The notes: generated by a model not told the origin, from the sequence alone. 32,570 nt of DNA from an uncultured Erysipelotrichaceae bacterium (GCA_927435855.1 CAKMJZ010000036.1:1-32570), one strand, 5' to 3'; shown: positions 16,533-24,661, counted from the stretch's first letter. Program-made: numbers and translations.

Positions 16533-16922
16533 TTATTCTTTCATCGGGATTTTTCCCGTTACCCATAACACCTGCAGGGGTTGATTGCCTTTTTGCTTGG
16601 TTGTATGGAATAGACCAGGAGGGACATAGAGTCCATCGCCAGGCTTAATATCAAATTCTTCATCGCCTACGACCATTGTTCCCTCACCTGAAATCACGAA
16701 GTATACTTCTTCCATATCATCATGAACGTGTCCGGTTGTGGTTCCTGTCGCATAAATTATGGTGTATCCCATTTTAAGGCCTTTCGAAGGGCCTCCTTTT
16801 TCAAAATCAACAAGAAAATACGTATCTCTTAGTACAGGCTTATCACGATTCAACACTCTTGCGCGAAGTGATCTGGGATCAAGGTCCGCTTCTTTATCTT
16901 CGATATTGGTGACATATTTCAT
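16533..16922 (-). CDS. Small cupin protein
   Basis: 129-residue single-domain cupin. Motif 1 is GHVHDDMEEVYFVISGEG, giving metal ligands His65, His67 and Glu71 or Glu72. Motif 2 is PGDGLYVPPGLFHTT with His106. All four ligands are present, so it should bind a metal. In sugar-acid operons such proteins act as isomerases or epimerases, and some are lyases. Here the role is not determined. AGGAAG lies 6 bp before the ATG, and the gap to the hydroxyacid dehydrogenase gene is 22 bp. Confidence 0.85.
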   Translation of the reverse strand: MKYVTNIEDKEADLDPRSLRARVLNRDKPVLRDTYFLVDFEKGGPSKGLKMGYTIIYATGTTTGHVHDDMEEVYFVISGEGTMVVGDEEFDIKPGDGLYVPPGLFHTTKQKGNQPLQVLWVTGKIPMKE

Positions 16923-16944
16923 TTTTCTTCCTACTTTCTTTTGT

Positions 16945-17907
16945 TTATTGATTCATTTTCAATTTGACTTTATTGACAGAATTTTCAGGCTGATGTCCAT
17001 TGAGGACATGGATGATTCCTTCGATAGCCTCGATTGCGACGCGTTGGTTGCACTCGTTGGTCAGTGCCGCACTATGCGGCGTTAGGATTACATTGTCTTT
17101 TTGTGCCAAAGGATTGCCTTCGAGCATCGGTTCCACTTCAAATACATCGAGTGCCGCACCAGCGATTTTACCTTGATTCAAGACATCGATCAGATCGTTT
17201 TCAACTATCAAACCGCCTCTGGAGGTATTGATAATGAAACTCGTAGGTTTCATTATTTCTAGTAATCTCTTATTTATTAAATTGCTTGTTTTTTCGTTTT
17301 TTGGAATATGAATTGACAGAAAGTCTGCTTTTTCAAATAGTTCTTCAATCGTGGGTACCAAGACGATTCCCTCAGGCGCTGTAGTAAGGTAAGGATCAAA
17401 TCCGATGATTTGCATATTCAGTGCAGATCGGCATTTTTGTGCGACCATCAACCCAATCTTTCCACAACCAAGCAGTCCTAGTACTTTTCCATCGATGTCA
17501 ACGGCTTTGTTTGTGCGACGAACAGCGAAATTTCCTGTACGCGTCTGATTATCGTAGAATACGATTTGTTTTGCCAAGGCTAATATGAAAGTCAAAGTGT
17601 GTTCAGCGACGGAGATGGAATTCGCATTCGGCGTGTTCAAAACAAGGATGTTTAGATTTGTTGCTTCTTCAACATCGACATTGTCGTAACCTACCCCTGT
17701 CCTACTTATAACCTTTAGCTTTGTACATTTTTTCAGTAACTCCGCATTGATTTTAAAGGAGGTGCTCAACAATACAGCATCGGCTGTCGCAAGTTCGGAT
17801 TCGAACATACCTTTGTTTCCTTCGGGTACTACGACGACTTCGGCTAATTCGCTTAATCTTTTGACAAGATTCTCGCTGACTTTTTTCGTTAAGATAACTT
17901 TTCTCAT
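16945..17907 (-). CDS. D-2-hydroxyacid dehydrogenase (phosphoglycerate dehydrogenase-like)
   Basis: 320 residues of the D-isomer-specific family, which interconverts 2-keto acids and D-2-hydroxy acids with NAD(P). The Rossmann motif GLLGCGKIG includes Gly147, Gly149 and Gly152. Catalytic residues are Arg230 (NTSRGG), Glu259 (FEVEP) and His278 (TPHSA). Substrate loop: SRTGVGYDNVD (~68-78). There is no regulatory ACT domain, so it is more likely catabolic than serine biosynthesis. The ATG overlaps the DHDPS-like stop by 4 bp (ATGA), so the two are translationally coupled. It may reduce or produce the keto acid used by that aldolase. Confidence 0.9.
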   Translation of the reverse strand: MRKVILTKKVSENLVKRLSELAEVVVVPEGNKGMFESELATADAVLLSTSFKINAELLKKCTKLKVISRTGVGYDNVDVEEATNLNILVLNTPNANSISVAEHTLTFILALAKQIVFYDNQTRTGNFAVRRTNKAVDIDGKVLGLLGCGKIGLMVAQKCRSALNMQIIGFDPYLTTAPEGIVLVPTIEELFEKADFLSIHIPKNEKTSNLINKRLLEIMKPTSFIINTSRGGLIVENDLIDVLNQGKIAGAALDVFEVEPMLEGNPLAQKDNVILTPHSAALTNECNQRVAIEAIEGIIHVLNGHQPENSVNKVKLKMNQ

Positions 17908-18791
17908 ATGAGCTTTTCCGCTTCCAACTTCTGCTTTATGGATTCTTTTGTCTCTACTGGCAGTTCGAAAAGCGGTTTTCTCGGCTTGCCTCCAACATAT
18001 CCGGCAAGATCCATGGCATACTTGACAGCCGCAACTCCACCAGATCCAGAAACCGACTTATTCAGCATCATTATGCGATTGTTTATTTGACTCGTCTTTT
18101 CAATATCGTTTTTTATAAATTGTGTATAAAGCTCGTTTGTTAATTCTGGGAATGGATTGGCCAAGGAGATAACGCCTCCTGTTGCACCGTTTTGCATGGC
18201 TTCTAGAAAGAAATTAGCCGATCCAGCCATTACACATATTTTGTCTTTCACTGCAGATAGAAAATCAAGGATATTTCCGCTTGACGAGTCTTTGATTCCG
18301 GCGATATTTCTATGTTCGGCAAGCCTGCTTACCAAAGCAACGGACAATGTTGTTCCACCACAAAATTGGGGAGCGTTGTAGACTAGACACGGAATATCTA
18401 CAGAATTTGCCACATCGGAAAAATATTGATATAAGACTTCATCCGTCATCTCTTTTTTGAAATAGGAAGGCGGGAGAAGCGTGATGTAATCGGCACCGAT
18501 TTTTTGCATTATTTTAGCATAATAGATCGTTTCGATTGTGGACTCGAAAATACATCCGGCCATCACTACTTGATCCTTGCCTTTGTTCTCTACGATGACT
18601 TTCAAAACTTCCAATTTTTCTTCATTGGTGAGACTTTTATTCTCTCCATTTGAGCCGAGCGCTAAGTATCCGGAAATACCGGATTTTGCATATTTACGCA
18701 TGTTTACTTTTAAACCTTCCAAATCAACGCTCTCATCACTTAAAAAGGGCGTTGTTATTGGAGCAAATACTCCTTTTAAATATTCATCCAT
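17904..18791 (-). CDS. DHDPS/N-acetylneuraminate lyase-family aldolase
   Basis: 295-residue class I pyruvate aldolase of the DapA/NanA/KDG aldolase superfamily. GSNGE (46-50) is the keto-acid carboxylate loop (GTTGE in most DapA). VYNAPQ carries catalytic Tyr138, and AGIKDSS carries the Schiff-base Lys167. The operon context (kinase, dehydrogenases, UTRA regulator) argues for cleavage of a 2-keto-3-deoxy sugar acid or 4-hydroxy-2-oxo acid to pyruvate plus an aldehyde, not lysine synthesis. AGGAGG lies 6 bp before the ATG, 14 bp after the DeoC-like gene. Confidence 0.9.
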   Translation of the reverse strand: MDEYLKGVFAPITTPFLSDESVDLEGLKVNMRKYAKSGISGYLALGSNGENKSLTNEEKLEVLKVIVENKGKDQVVMAGCIFESTIETIYYAKIMQKIGADYITLLPPSYFKKEMTDEVLYQYFSDVANSVDIPCLVYNAPQFCGGTTLSVALVSRLAEHRNIAGIKDSSSGNILDFLSAVKDKICVMAGSANFFLEAMQNGATGGVISLANPFPELTNELYTQFIKNDIEKTSQINNRIMMLNKSVSGSGGVAAVKYAMDLAGYVGGKPRKPLFELPVETKESIKQKLEAEKLI

Positions 18792-18805
18792 AGCTACCTC
18801 CTGTT

Positions 18806-19528
18806 TTATTCTTCACTGGTAATGTTTTGAATGATTTCGCTTAATTCATCTACAATCATCGGCGCGTTTCTTGTTCCGATACGTTCAGCACCGGCGAATA
18901 GGCACCCTAGCACAACCATCGGCGTAAAGAAACTACCTGTCCCGGCAACTTTCACTTTCATGGAGGGTGGCGTATTCTTCCGCATTATTTCAACTTGTTG
19001 GAGGGTCGGTCCGCCATGTCTTCCTGTTGATGTTTTTACCCAATCTGCGCCAGCTTCAACCGACAGTTGACACGCCTTGATGATTTCTTCATCACTAAGA
19101 AAAGCGACTTCTAATATTACCTTGCACTCAATATCCGCATCATGGGCAATTTTTACAATTGCTTCAATGTCTTTTTTATAGTATTCGTAATCACCACCCC
19201 GAAGTTTACCGACATTGCTTACCATATCTATAACTCCTGGACGATGGTTAAGCGCTGTAACCGCATTCTTGGCTTCTATTACTTTAACTTCGGTAGGGTT
19301 TGTGCCAAAGGGGAAGCTGATGACAATTCCTGTTTCGATTCCTGTACCTTCAAGATGATCGGCAACGGTCTTGATCCAGATCGGATTCACATGGAACCCT
19401 TTGAAATTGTATGCTATCGCAACATCGCAATCTTTAAGTATCTCGGCTTCTGTCGAGTTTGGATTCAAATTTGAAAAATCCATTAAGCTTGCTATTTTTT
19501 CTCTAGTCAACTGTTTGAAATCAAACAT
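18806..19528 (-). CDS. deoC: DeoC-type (deoxyribose-phosphate aldolase family) class I aldolase
   Basis: 240 residues with the TIM-barrel signature of DERA. Asp101 (VIDMVSNVGKLRGGDYE) and Lys193 (KVKVAGTGSF) match the proton-relay residues, and Lys165 in DWVKTSTG matches the Schiff-base lysine. DERA joins or splits deoxyribose 5-phosphate into acetaldehyde and glyceraldehyde 3-phosphate. The N-terminal LMDFSNLNPNS differs from the usual DHTLLKP. No nucleoside phosphorylase or phosphopentomutase is nearby, and the neighbours are sugar-acid genes, so the substrate may be a related phosphorylated sugar. I start at ATG 19528 (AGAGGA 8 bp upstream). An upstream frame extension has no ribosome site. 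Confidence 0.88.
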   Translation of the reverse strand: MFDFKQLTREKIASLMDFSNLNPNSTEAEILKDCDVAIAYNFKGFHVNPIWIKTVADHLEGTGIETGIVISFPFGTNPTEVKVIEAKNAVTALNHRPGVIDMVSNVGKLRGGDYEYYKKDIEAIVKIAHDADIECKVILEVAFLSDEEIIKACQLSVEAGADWVKTSTGRHGGPTLQQVEIMRKNTPPSMKVKVAGTGSFFTPMVVLGCLFAGAERIGTRNAPMIVDELSEIIQNITSEE

Positions 19529-19624
19529 GTGTTTATCCTCTTCCTTCTTTCCTATCTGTTTCAAGATTATTTTGAAAATGAAATCTTAAATAGAGATTTC
19601 GAAACTAAAGAGATTGAAAACTTT

Positions 19625-19653
19625 AAAAAGCAGGGGAAGTAATTCCCCTGCTT
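19625..19653 (-). terminator. Strong intrinsic terminator between kinase and aldolase genes
   Basis: On the minus strand AAGCAGGGGAA and TTCCCCTGCTT form a perfect 11-bp stem around TTAC, followed by TTTTT. It lies 12 bp after the kinase stop and about 97 bp before the DeoC-like start, splitting what otherwise looks like one operon. Confidence 0.92.
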
Positions 19654-19665
19654 GGTTCGAATTAC

Positions 19666-21204
19666 CTATTCGTGTGTCTTCTTGAAATAACCACCTTTAC
19701 TGAGTGAATCATAAGCTGATTGGAATAGTCCGAATGCTTTTTCGTATGCTTTTACATTTGCCGGATTCGGAGTATAAGTTTCTTTAACATGTACTACTTT
19801 TTCGACAGCTTCGTTGTAGGTTTTGAAAAGACCTGCGCCGATACCTGCATAGATAGCAGCTCCTAAACAACCTGTTTCGGAAGTTTGCAGAAGTTTAACG
19901 GGTACTCCGTAAATATCTGCCTGCATTTGATTCCACAGTTTCGACTTGGTAGCTCCTCCTGTCAAACGTACTTCTTTAATATTGACTCCAGCTTTCTTCT
20001 GAGCTTCAAAGTTGTCCTTCATTTCGAAGGTGATCCCTTCCATGACTGCTCTGGCGATATCTCGTTTCGAAGTGGATAGAGATAATCCCAAGAATGCTCC
20101 GCGTGCGTAACTGTCACCGCGTGCTCCGCCGTCTGCACCTGCTAAATATGGTAGGAACGTTACGCCGTTCGCCCCAGGAGGAACAAGCGCAATCTGGGCA
20201 TTGATCAATTCATAAGGATCTACATTCATGCCTGGAGCTAATGCTTTTTCAAGGCTGGAGAACGTGTCTCTGTACCATCGATAACTAGATGCCGCTGTCG
20301 AAGATGCTGCTTCCATAGTGAAGGTTTCAGGTCCGACATTGCTCTTAACCATTAGAATCTTATTTGGATCGCGTACAGCTTTATCAGACCCTACGAAGAT
20401 CGATCCGTATGTTCCCATAACCAAAACCGCATCACCATCATTGACTAGTCCTGCTCCGATTGTCGAACAATTCTGATCATGCGCTCCAAGACAGATAAGT
20501 GTGCCTTCAGCAAGTTTCGTGATTTCTGAAACAGCCTTCGACACTTTACCTACGACCTGTCCACCACGTCCGATTTTAGCGAATTTAGCTTCGTCCAAGC
20601 CGAATGCTTCGAATATTTCTTTACTCCATACACGATTATCAACATCAAATACACCAAGGCGTTGTGCGGATGCTGTATCGGTCCAATATTCAGTTGCGCC
20701 AAATGCGCGCGTGAAGAAGTCTTGGTTTGTGCTATACATAGCTGTTTTGGCTGCGATTTCCGGTTCTTCGTCTTTAAACCATAGAATTTTTGTGCCAGCC
20801 AATACGGTACCGATACTGTATCCGGAGATTTTGTAATACAGATCAGAATTGATGATCTCGTTTTTCCGAATTTTCTCAGCATACTTGATACCGCGAGCAT
20901 CTTGCCATCCCATGAAAGGTCTGAGTAACTTACCGTTTTTATCTAACGGACCCCAAACGCCACCTTGTGTGGAGATAGCCATTGAAACAATATCCTTTGG
21001 ATCAACTTTTGACTTCTCGATAGCTGATCGAACCGAAGCGTATAAACCCTCTGTTATTTCGTCATCTTTTTGTTCGACCCATCCTGGATTGGGGAAATAA
21101 CATGGATACTCACGATAATCTTCTCCAATTACATTTCCACTGAGGTCGAATACTACTGCCTTACATCCTGTCGTTCCTTCGTCAAGCCCTAGCAAATACT
21201 TCAT
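19666..21204 (-). CDS. FGGY-family carbohydrate kinase (xylulokinase/LsrK-like)
   Basis: 512-residue sugar kinase with an actin-like ATPase fold, acting in the cytoplasm. N-terminal phosphate loop LLGLDEGTTGCKAVVFD (4-20), STQGGVWGPLD in the sugar-binding lobe, second-domain motif FLPYLAGADGGARGDSYARG (~354-373), and LTGGATKSKLW near the adenosine site. Length is normal. The substrate is uncertain: xylulose, erythritol and autoinducer-2 kinases share these features. AAGGAGG lies 6 bp before ATG 21204. It is the first gene behind the regulated promoter at 21439-21467, after a leader of about 230 nt, and is followed by a strong terminator. Confidence 0.91.
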   Translation of the reverse strand: MKYLLGLDEGTTGCKAVVFDLSGNVIGEDYREYPCYFPNPGWVEQKDDEITEGLYASVRSAIEKSKVDPKDIVSMAISTQGGVWGPLDKNGKLLRPFMGWQDARGIKYAEKIRKNEIINSDLYYKISGYSIGTVLAGTKILWFKDEEPEIAAKTAMYSTNQDFFTRAFGATEYWTDTASAQRLGVFDVDNRVWSKEIFEAFGLDEAKFAKIGRGGQVVGKVSKAVSEITKLAEGTLICLGAHDQNCSTIGAGLVNDGDAVLVMGTYGSIFVGSDKAVRDPNKILMVKSNVGPETFTMEAASSTAASSYRWYRDTFSSLEKALAPGMNVDPYELINAQIALVPPGANGVTFLPYLAGADGGARGDSYARGAFLGLSLSTSKRDIARAVMEGITFEMKDNFEAQKKAGVNIKEVRLTGGATKSKLWNQMQADIYGVPVKLLQTSETGCLGAAIYAGIGAGLFKTYNEAVEKVVHVKETYTPNPANVKAYEKAFGLFQSAYDSLSKGGYFKKTHE

Positions 21205-21427
21205 TTTTACCTCCTTCGTTAACGTTTTTTCAACGTTTGAACCTATTTAAAACTGCATAATCGTATAAATCCATTCCGCTGCTGATCAAGTTTACTTGTC
21301 TCAATTTTCGTTTTGTTTGATAAAGTATTTTTACTGTCGTGTCTAATGATTTATATACCACCCAAACGTTCAATTTCAAGTAATTAAGTGCGCCTAAAGG
21401 TGATGTTATATGATAATGTTATACCCT

Positions 21428-21435
21428 GTATATAC
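21428..21435. promoter_or_regulatory. HutC/UTRA-type operator on the kinase operon start site
   Basis: GTATATAC matches the HutC-subfamily consensus GT-N-TA-N-AC and is embedded in a longer near-palindrome (TGTATATACTGTATA). It covers the expected +1, a few bases after the -10 box, where bound repressor would block initiation. The linked UTRA regulator at 13757-14491 is the natural candidate. Confidence 0.5.
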
Positions 21436-21438
21436 TGT

Positions 21439-21467
21439 ATAATATCGCACTAATAACACAAAGTCAA
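21439..21467 (-). promoter_or_regulatory. Sigma-70-type promoter of the catabolic operon
   Basis: TTGACT, 17 bases, TATTAT on the minus strand (complement of 21462-21467 and 21439-21444), about 235 bp before the kinase start codon. Confidence 0.78.
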
Positions 21468-21486
21468 CCCTATGAGGAAGGAAAGT

Positions 21487-21500
21487 TGATAACGCTTACA
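21487..21500 (-). promoter_or_regulatory. CcpA catabolite-responsive element (cre), perfect match
   Basis: TGTAAGCGTTATCA on the minus strand fits all 14 positions of the cre consensus TGWAARCGYTWNCW. It lies 20 bp upstream of the -35 box of the operon promoter. Sites in that position can activate or repress. It implies control by CcpA and HPr-Ser-P, and supports a Bacillota origin. Confidence 0.75.
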
Positions 21501-21509
21501 TCATGTAAA

Positions 21510-21547
21510 TTTTTGCAATATATGCAAAAAAATACCACAATTGTGGT
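21510..21547. repeat. Two adjacent palindromes upstream of the cre site
   Basis: TTTTTGCA-ATATA-TGCAAAAA at 21510-21530, and the perfect 14-bp palindrome ACCACAATTGTGGT at 21534-21547. Neither is followed by a T tract of the kind seen in terminators, so they are better read as possible protein-binding sites. From 21548 to about 21780 I see no gene or clear signal. Confidence 0.45.
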
Positions 21548-21779
21548 CACAGACTGATGACAAGTGCTCCTTTTTTTAATGATTCACTAAAGACTGTTCA
21601 AAAACGGAGTTAAAAATCCTGTTGAGTTTCTAACCTTGTTTTTCTTCGAGTAAATACGTGGTTGATAAAAGAAGTAAAGGATGAAAATATCGATTATAGG
21701 GTTTATTTTATTGCCATTAACCATCATTTTTATACTCATTGATGCGAAAAAAGTACTTGTAATCCGGCACTTATGGATA

Positions 21780-22740
21780 TCTCAATACTACATATAAGAC
21801 AATCCTTGTTTCTCCCTTCCGTTCCCAATCACCCGCTCAATCAGTTAACGTGCTATGGTGGAAACTTTATACCCCGCATCTAAACCCATGCTTTGAATCA
21901 TTGCCCTAAAATACTTGATGGATTTTTCTCCTCATCATAAAAAATCGGTCATCATGAAGATCCTCTTAATCAATCTTGACCCTCATCACTTATCCTTATT
22001 GATCACATAACAGCTTATGCTATGTAAACAAATTGATTTACGTACTCGCCTTCATTAAAAATTTCACTTTCCGGATCAGCGATGCTTTGTTTGATCCACT
22101 TCTCTTTGGTACCGCGGGGTTTGGAGGTGTGAGACCTTTCGATTCGCCGAGTACATCACATTCATGATTCAATGCATTTTATAAACCCTCTATTCTTCCA
22201 GAATTAACTTTTCCTCCCCCTTTGCGTTTATTCGCATTCGCTTTAATATGGGTTGAATCCATATATATGCTCCGGATGGAAAAAGCCTTTCGCATTCGCT
22301 TGACCCAAGATTCGATTAAATACCTCTGCGAATACGGATTTGGATTCAGGCACTCCGATAATGGACGAATCACTTAAATGTTCTGACTAAATTTCCGTGT
22401 ATAGTTTTTTGAGAAGTCAGAGAAAAATGAATAGATTCTTCGACACTTAGCTCAGTGAACAGTTGATACATTAGATATTTTTCCGTTTCCACTACGGTTT
22501 TACGCATACTGTTTTACACATAAAGATGTTTGATAAACAACCGTTTAAACAGGATGATGGCATCGAAAATTCGACGCCCGATTGTTGAATAGAGCTACTC
22601 AATCTAGTCAAAGATATACCGGAAGTCAATAACTTAATCGACTTTCCGTGATAGATGGTTTTCCGGGATAAACGTCCCTAAATAATCACACTCATCTCAA
22701 GAGATTTTTGGATCGTTTTCGCAATCACTTGCGTCACCCT
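21780..22740 (-). pseudogene. Heavily decayed IS1182-type transposase
   Basis: Minus-strand frames, broken by many stops and shifts, give pieces in the right order for IS1182-family transposases: RRIFDAIILFKRLFIKHLYV near 22510-22570, SMRKT near 22500, SIYMDSTHIKANANKRKGGG near 22210-22270, KWIKQSIADPESEIFNEGEY near 22040-22105 (family pattern DPES...KG), and GLDAGYKVSTIAR near 21850-21890 (family pattern DAGYK). No intact frame above 64 codons remains. Exact ends and inverted repeats are not visible. Confidence 0.75.
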
Positions 22741-22780
22741 TGATACAACATTTTTATCATTTATAGTTTATCCTTACATA

Positions 22781-22812
22781 AAAAAGACTGTCGGCTTTTA
22801 TTTCGACAGTCT
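22781..22812 (-). terminator. Intrinsic terminator of the ABC exporter operon
   Basis: On the minus strand AGACTGTCG and CGACAGTCT form a perfect 9-bp stem around a 10-base loop, followed by TTTTT, about 33 bp after the permease stop. Confidence 0.8.
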
Positions 22813-22813
22813 G

Positions 22814-22840
22814 AAACTACACAATTAAGTGTGGTTTTTT
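22814..22840 (+). terminator. Orphan plus-strand terminator, near copy of 13194-13221
   Basis: AAACTACAC, loop AATTAA, GTGTGGTTT (one G-U), then T residues. The first 14 bases are identical to the terminator of the lipoprotein gene. No plus-strand gene lies upstream here, only the decayed transposase, so it may be a duplicated or stranded element. Confidence 0.6.
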
Positions 22841-22845
22841 AATGT

Positions 22846-23727
22846 TTAGTTGTTCTTCATCTTCTGAAAGCGCCAATAGTTCAAAGCAATTAATACAAAC
22901 GTAGAGAGAATCAGATAAATCACCATCATGGTGGGTGTTAATAAGGTATCTCCAATGTACAAATCGATTCCCTGAAACTTCATGTAGTTCTGGATGACGG
23001 TTTGAGGAGCACCGACGAAAACTTGTTGAATAGATGATTCCATAAAAACCTGACGAAGCAATGATGCGCCTTGCGATACGGGCATAAGGTTAGACACGAT
23101 TTGAACGCTCTTCGGCAATACGCCCATGGGGATGTACGCTCCGGTCACAAAACCGATCAAGGTACCCACTACCGTAGCAAATGTGGATAGTACGGACGGA
23201 TTTTCTATAAAAGATAACACGAACAGAATCAGAAACGTGGAAGATAGTATGCACAATAGTAAATAGAAAGACAGTCTTAACCATTGATCAAACGTGAACC
23301 AATCACCACCAGAAAATACGATATATACTTGCGATATGATGACGATCGAAATCGATATCAGAAGTACGATTAAAAACGTGGATGTGATATACGATAGAAA
23401 TAATTGATACCGCTTGATAGGGGCAACCATAAAATCATAAAACACTTTACGCTCCTTATCTAATACCATCCTACCGAGCGCACCGATGGAAAGTGTAATT
23501 GTGGATACAGCTAGAAGACCGGCCATCACCCAAGCGTTGACCATTGGTTTGACACCTTCAACGGAACGTCCAATTGAGCTCTCTATATTGAGTACTTGCA
23601 TATCGGAAAGAAAGAGTAAATATAATCCCAGAATAATAAACACGGACAAAAATGAAAAGAATACTTCAGCTCGATTGCGGAAGAACTGTAATAAATTGCG
23701 CTTTGTCAATTGAATCATAGCAGTCAT
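22846..23727 (-). CDS. ABC-2 type transporter permease
   Basis: 293-residue membrane protein with about six membrane segments. A short cytoplasmic start (IQLTKRNLLQFFRNRAEVFF) is followed by segment one, a large external loop (~42-62), and five further segments, with the ABC-2 motif SVLSTFATVVGTLIGFVTGA and GAYIPMGVLP. This is the layout of exporters such as the daunorubicin DrrB type. It pairs with the ATPase gene 2 bp upstream, whose stop lies just before ATG 23727, and GGAGG lies 8 bp upstream. The cargo (drug, peptide or polysaccharide) cannot be inferred. Confidence 0.9.
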   Translation of the reverse strand: MTAMIQLTKRNLLQFFRNRAEVFFSFLSVFIILGLYLLFLSDMQVLNIESSIGRSVEGVKPMVNAWVMAGLLAVSTITLSIGALGRMVLDKERKVFYDFMVAPIKRYQLFLSYITSTFLIVLLISISIVIISQVYIVFSGGDWFTFDQWLRLSFYLLLCILSSTFLILFVLSFIENPSVLSTFATVVGTLIGFVTGAYIPMGVLPKSVQIVSNLMPVSQGASLLRQVFMESSIQQVFVGAPQTVIQNYMKFQGIDLYIGDTLLTPTMMVIYLILSTFVLIALNYWRFQKMKNN

Positions 23728-23729
23728 AG

Positions 23730-24641
23730 TCAGTCCTCCCGAATGTTCTTTCCGGTCAATGTAATGAAAACGGTATCCATATTACCTTCCAGTACTTCAA
23801 AAGAATCGATAAGCGGTCGAAGAACATCAAGTACCAATAGTGAGTCAGATGAGTTTTGGGTATAAACTTTTATGACATCATTATTTACCTTAAATGGAAA
23901 GTTTGTTTCAATGACTTTATTGGTTGCTTGTTCCAAATTTGTTGGTAGGATACGCACCACGTTGGAAGTATACTTCCTCTTCAATTGACTTGGTGTATCA
24001 CATACAACCAACTTCCCCTGATCGATGATGGCTACTCGATCAGCGCGTTCCGCTTCTTCCATATAGTGTGTCGTCAGAAAGATTGTGGTCTGATCGTTCT
24101 TACGGATGTTGTTGATAACATCCCACACGCGTTTTCGGGTTTGAGGGTCAAGACCAGTTGTCGGCTCATCAAGAAACAATAGCTTTGGAGAATGAATGAG
24201 TGCACGGGCAATATCTGCTCGCCGCCTTTGACCACCTGAACATTTCCCATAAGGTTTATCTGCGATTTCATTTAGTCCAATCAACACATCCAACTCTTCA
24301 TATTTCTTATTGAAATCTGCCGAACTTAAGCCATAGAATCCTGCTCGAATCCGCATATTTTCTTTGACAGTTAGAAGGTCATCGAGAAATGAGTATTGAA
24401 ATACGACTCCGATACTTTTACGTATTTCATCGTCCTGCTTCCCTATAATGAAACCATTGACAATGATTTCCCCTTCGGTAGGCTGTAATAGGGTCGTGCA
24501 CATGTTAATGGTAGTGGATTTCCCGGCACCGTTGGGTCCAAGGAAAGCAAAGAACTCTCCCTTTTCAACACTTAAACTCAACTGATCGACTGCTTTCAAA
24601 GTCCCGAAATGCTTGGATAAATTGTTTACTTCTAAAATCAT
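23730..24641 (-). CDS. ABC-2 exporter ATP-binding protein
   Basis: 303 residues. Walker A GPNGAGKST (35-43), Q-loop VFQYS, signature CSGGQRRRADIARAL (134-148), Walker B LLFLDEP (154-160) and the His switch in TTHYMEEAERAD. After about residue 220 comes the extra C-terminal domain common in DrrA/CcmA-type exporter ATPases. AGAGGTG lies 6 bp before the ATG. It is the first gene of a two-gene exporter operon with its own promoter. The truncated FtsX-like gene upstream has a separate terminator. Confidence 0.94.
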   Translation of the reverse strand: MILEVNNLSKHFGTLKAVDQLSLSVEKGEFFAFLGPNGAGKSTTINMCTTLLQPTEGEIIVNGFIIGKQDDEIRKSIGVVFQYSFLDDLLTVKENMRIRAGFYGLSSADFNKKYEELDVLIGLNEIADKPYGKCSGGQRRRADIARALIHSPKLLFLDEPTTGLDPQTRKRVWDVINNIRKNDQTTIFLTTHYMEEAERADRVAIIDQGKLVVCDTPSQLKRKYTSNVVRILPTNLEQATNKVIETNFPFKVNNDVIKVYTQNSSDSLLVLDVLRPLIDSFEVLEGNMDTVFITLTGKNIRED

Positions 24642-24661
24642 AAAATCACCTCTTTATTGAA

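Noticed and set aside
24385-24648. Thought that the exporter ATPase might extend upstream
   Set aside because: Promoter and AGAGGTG ribosome site fix the start at 24641.
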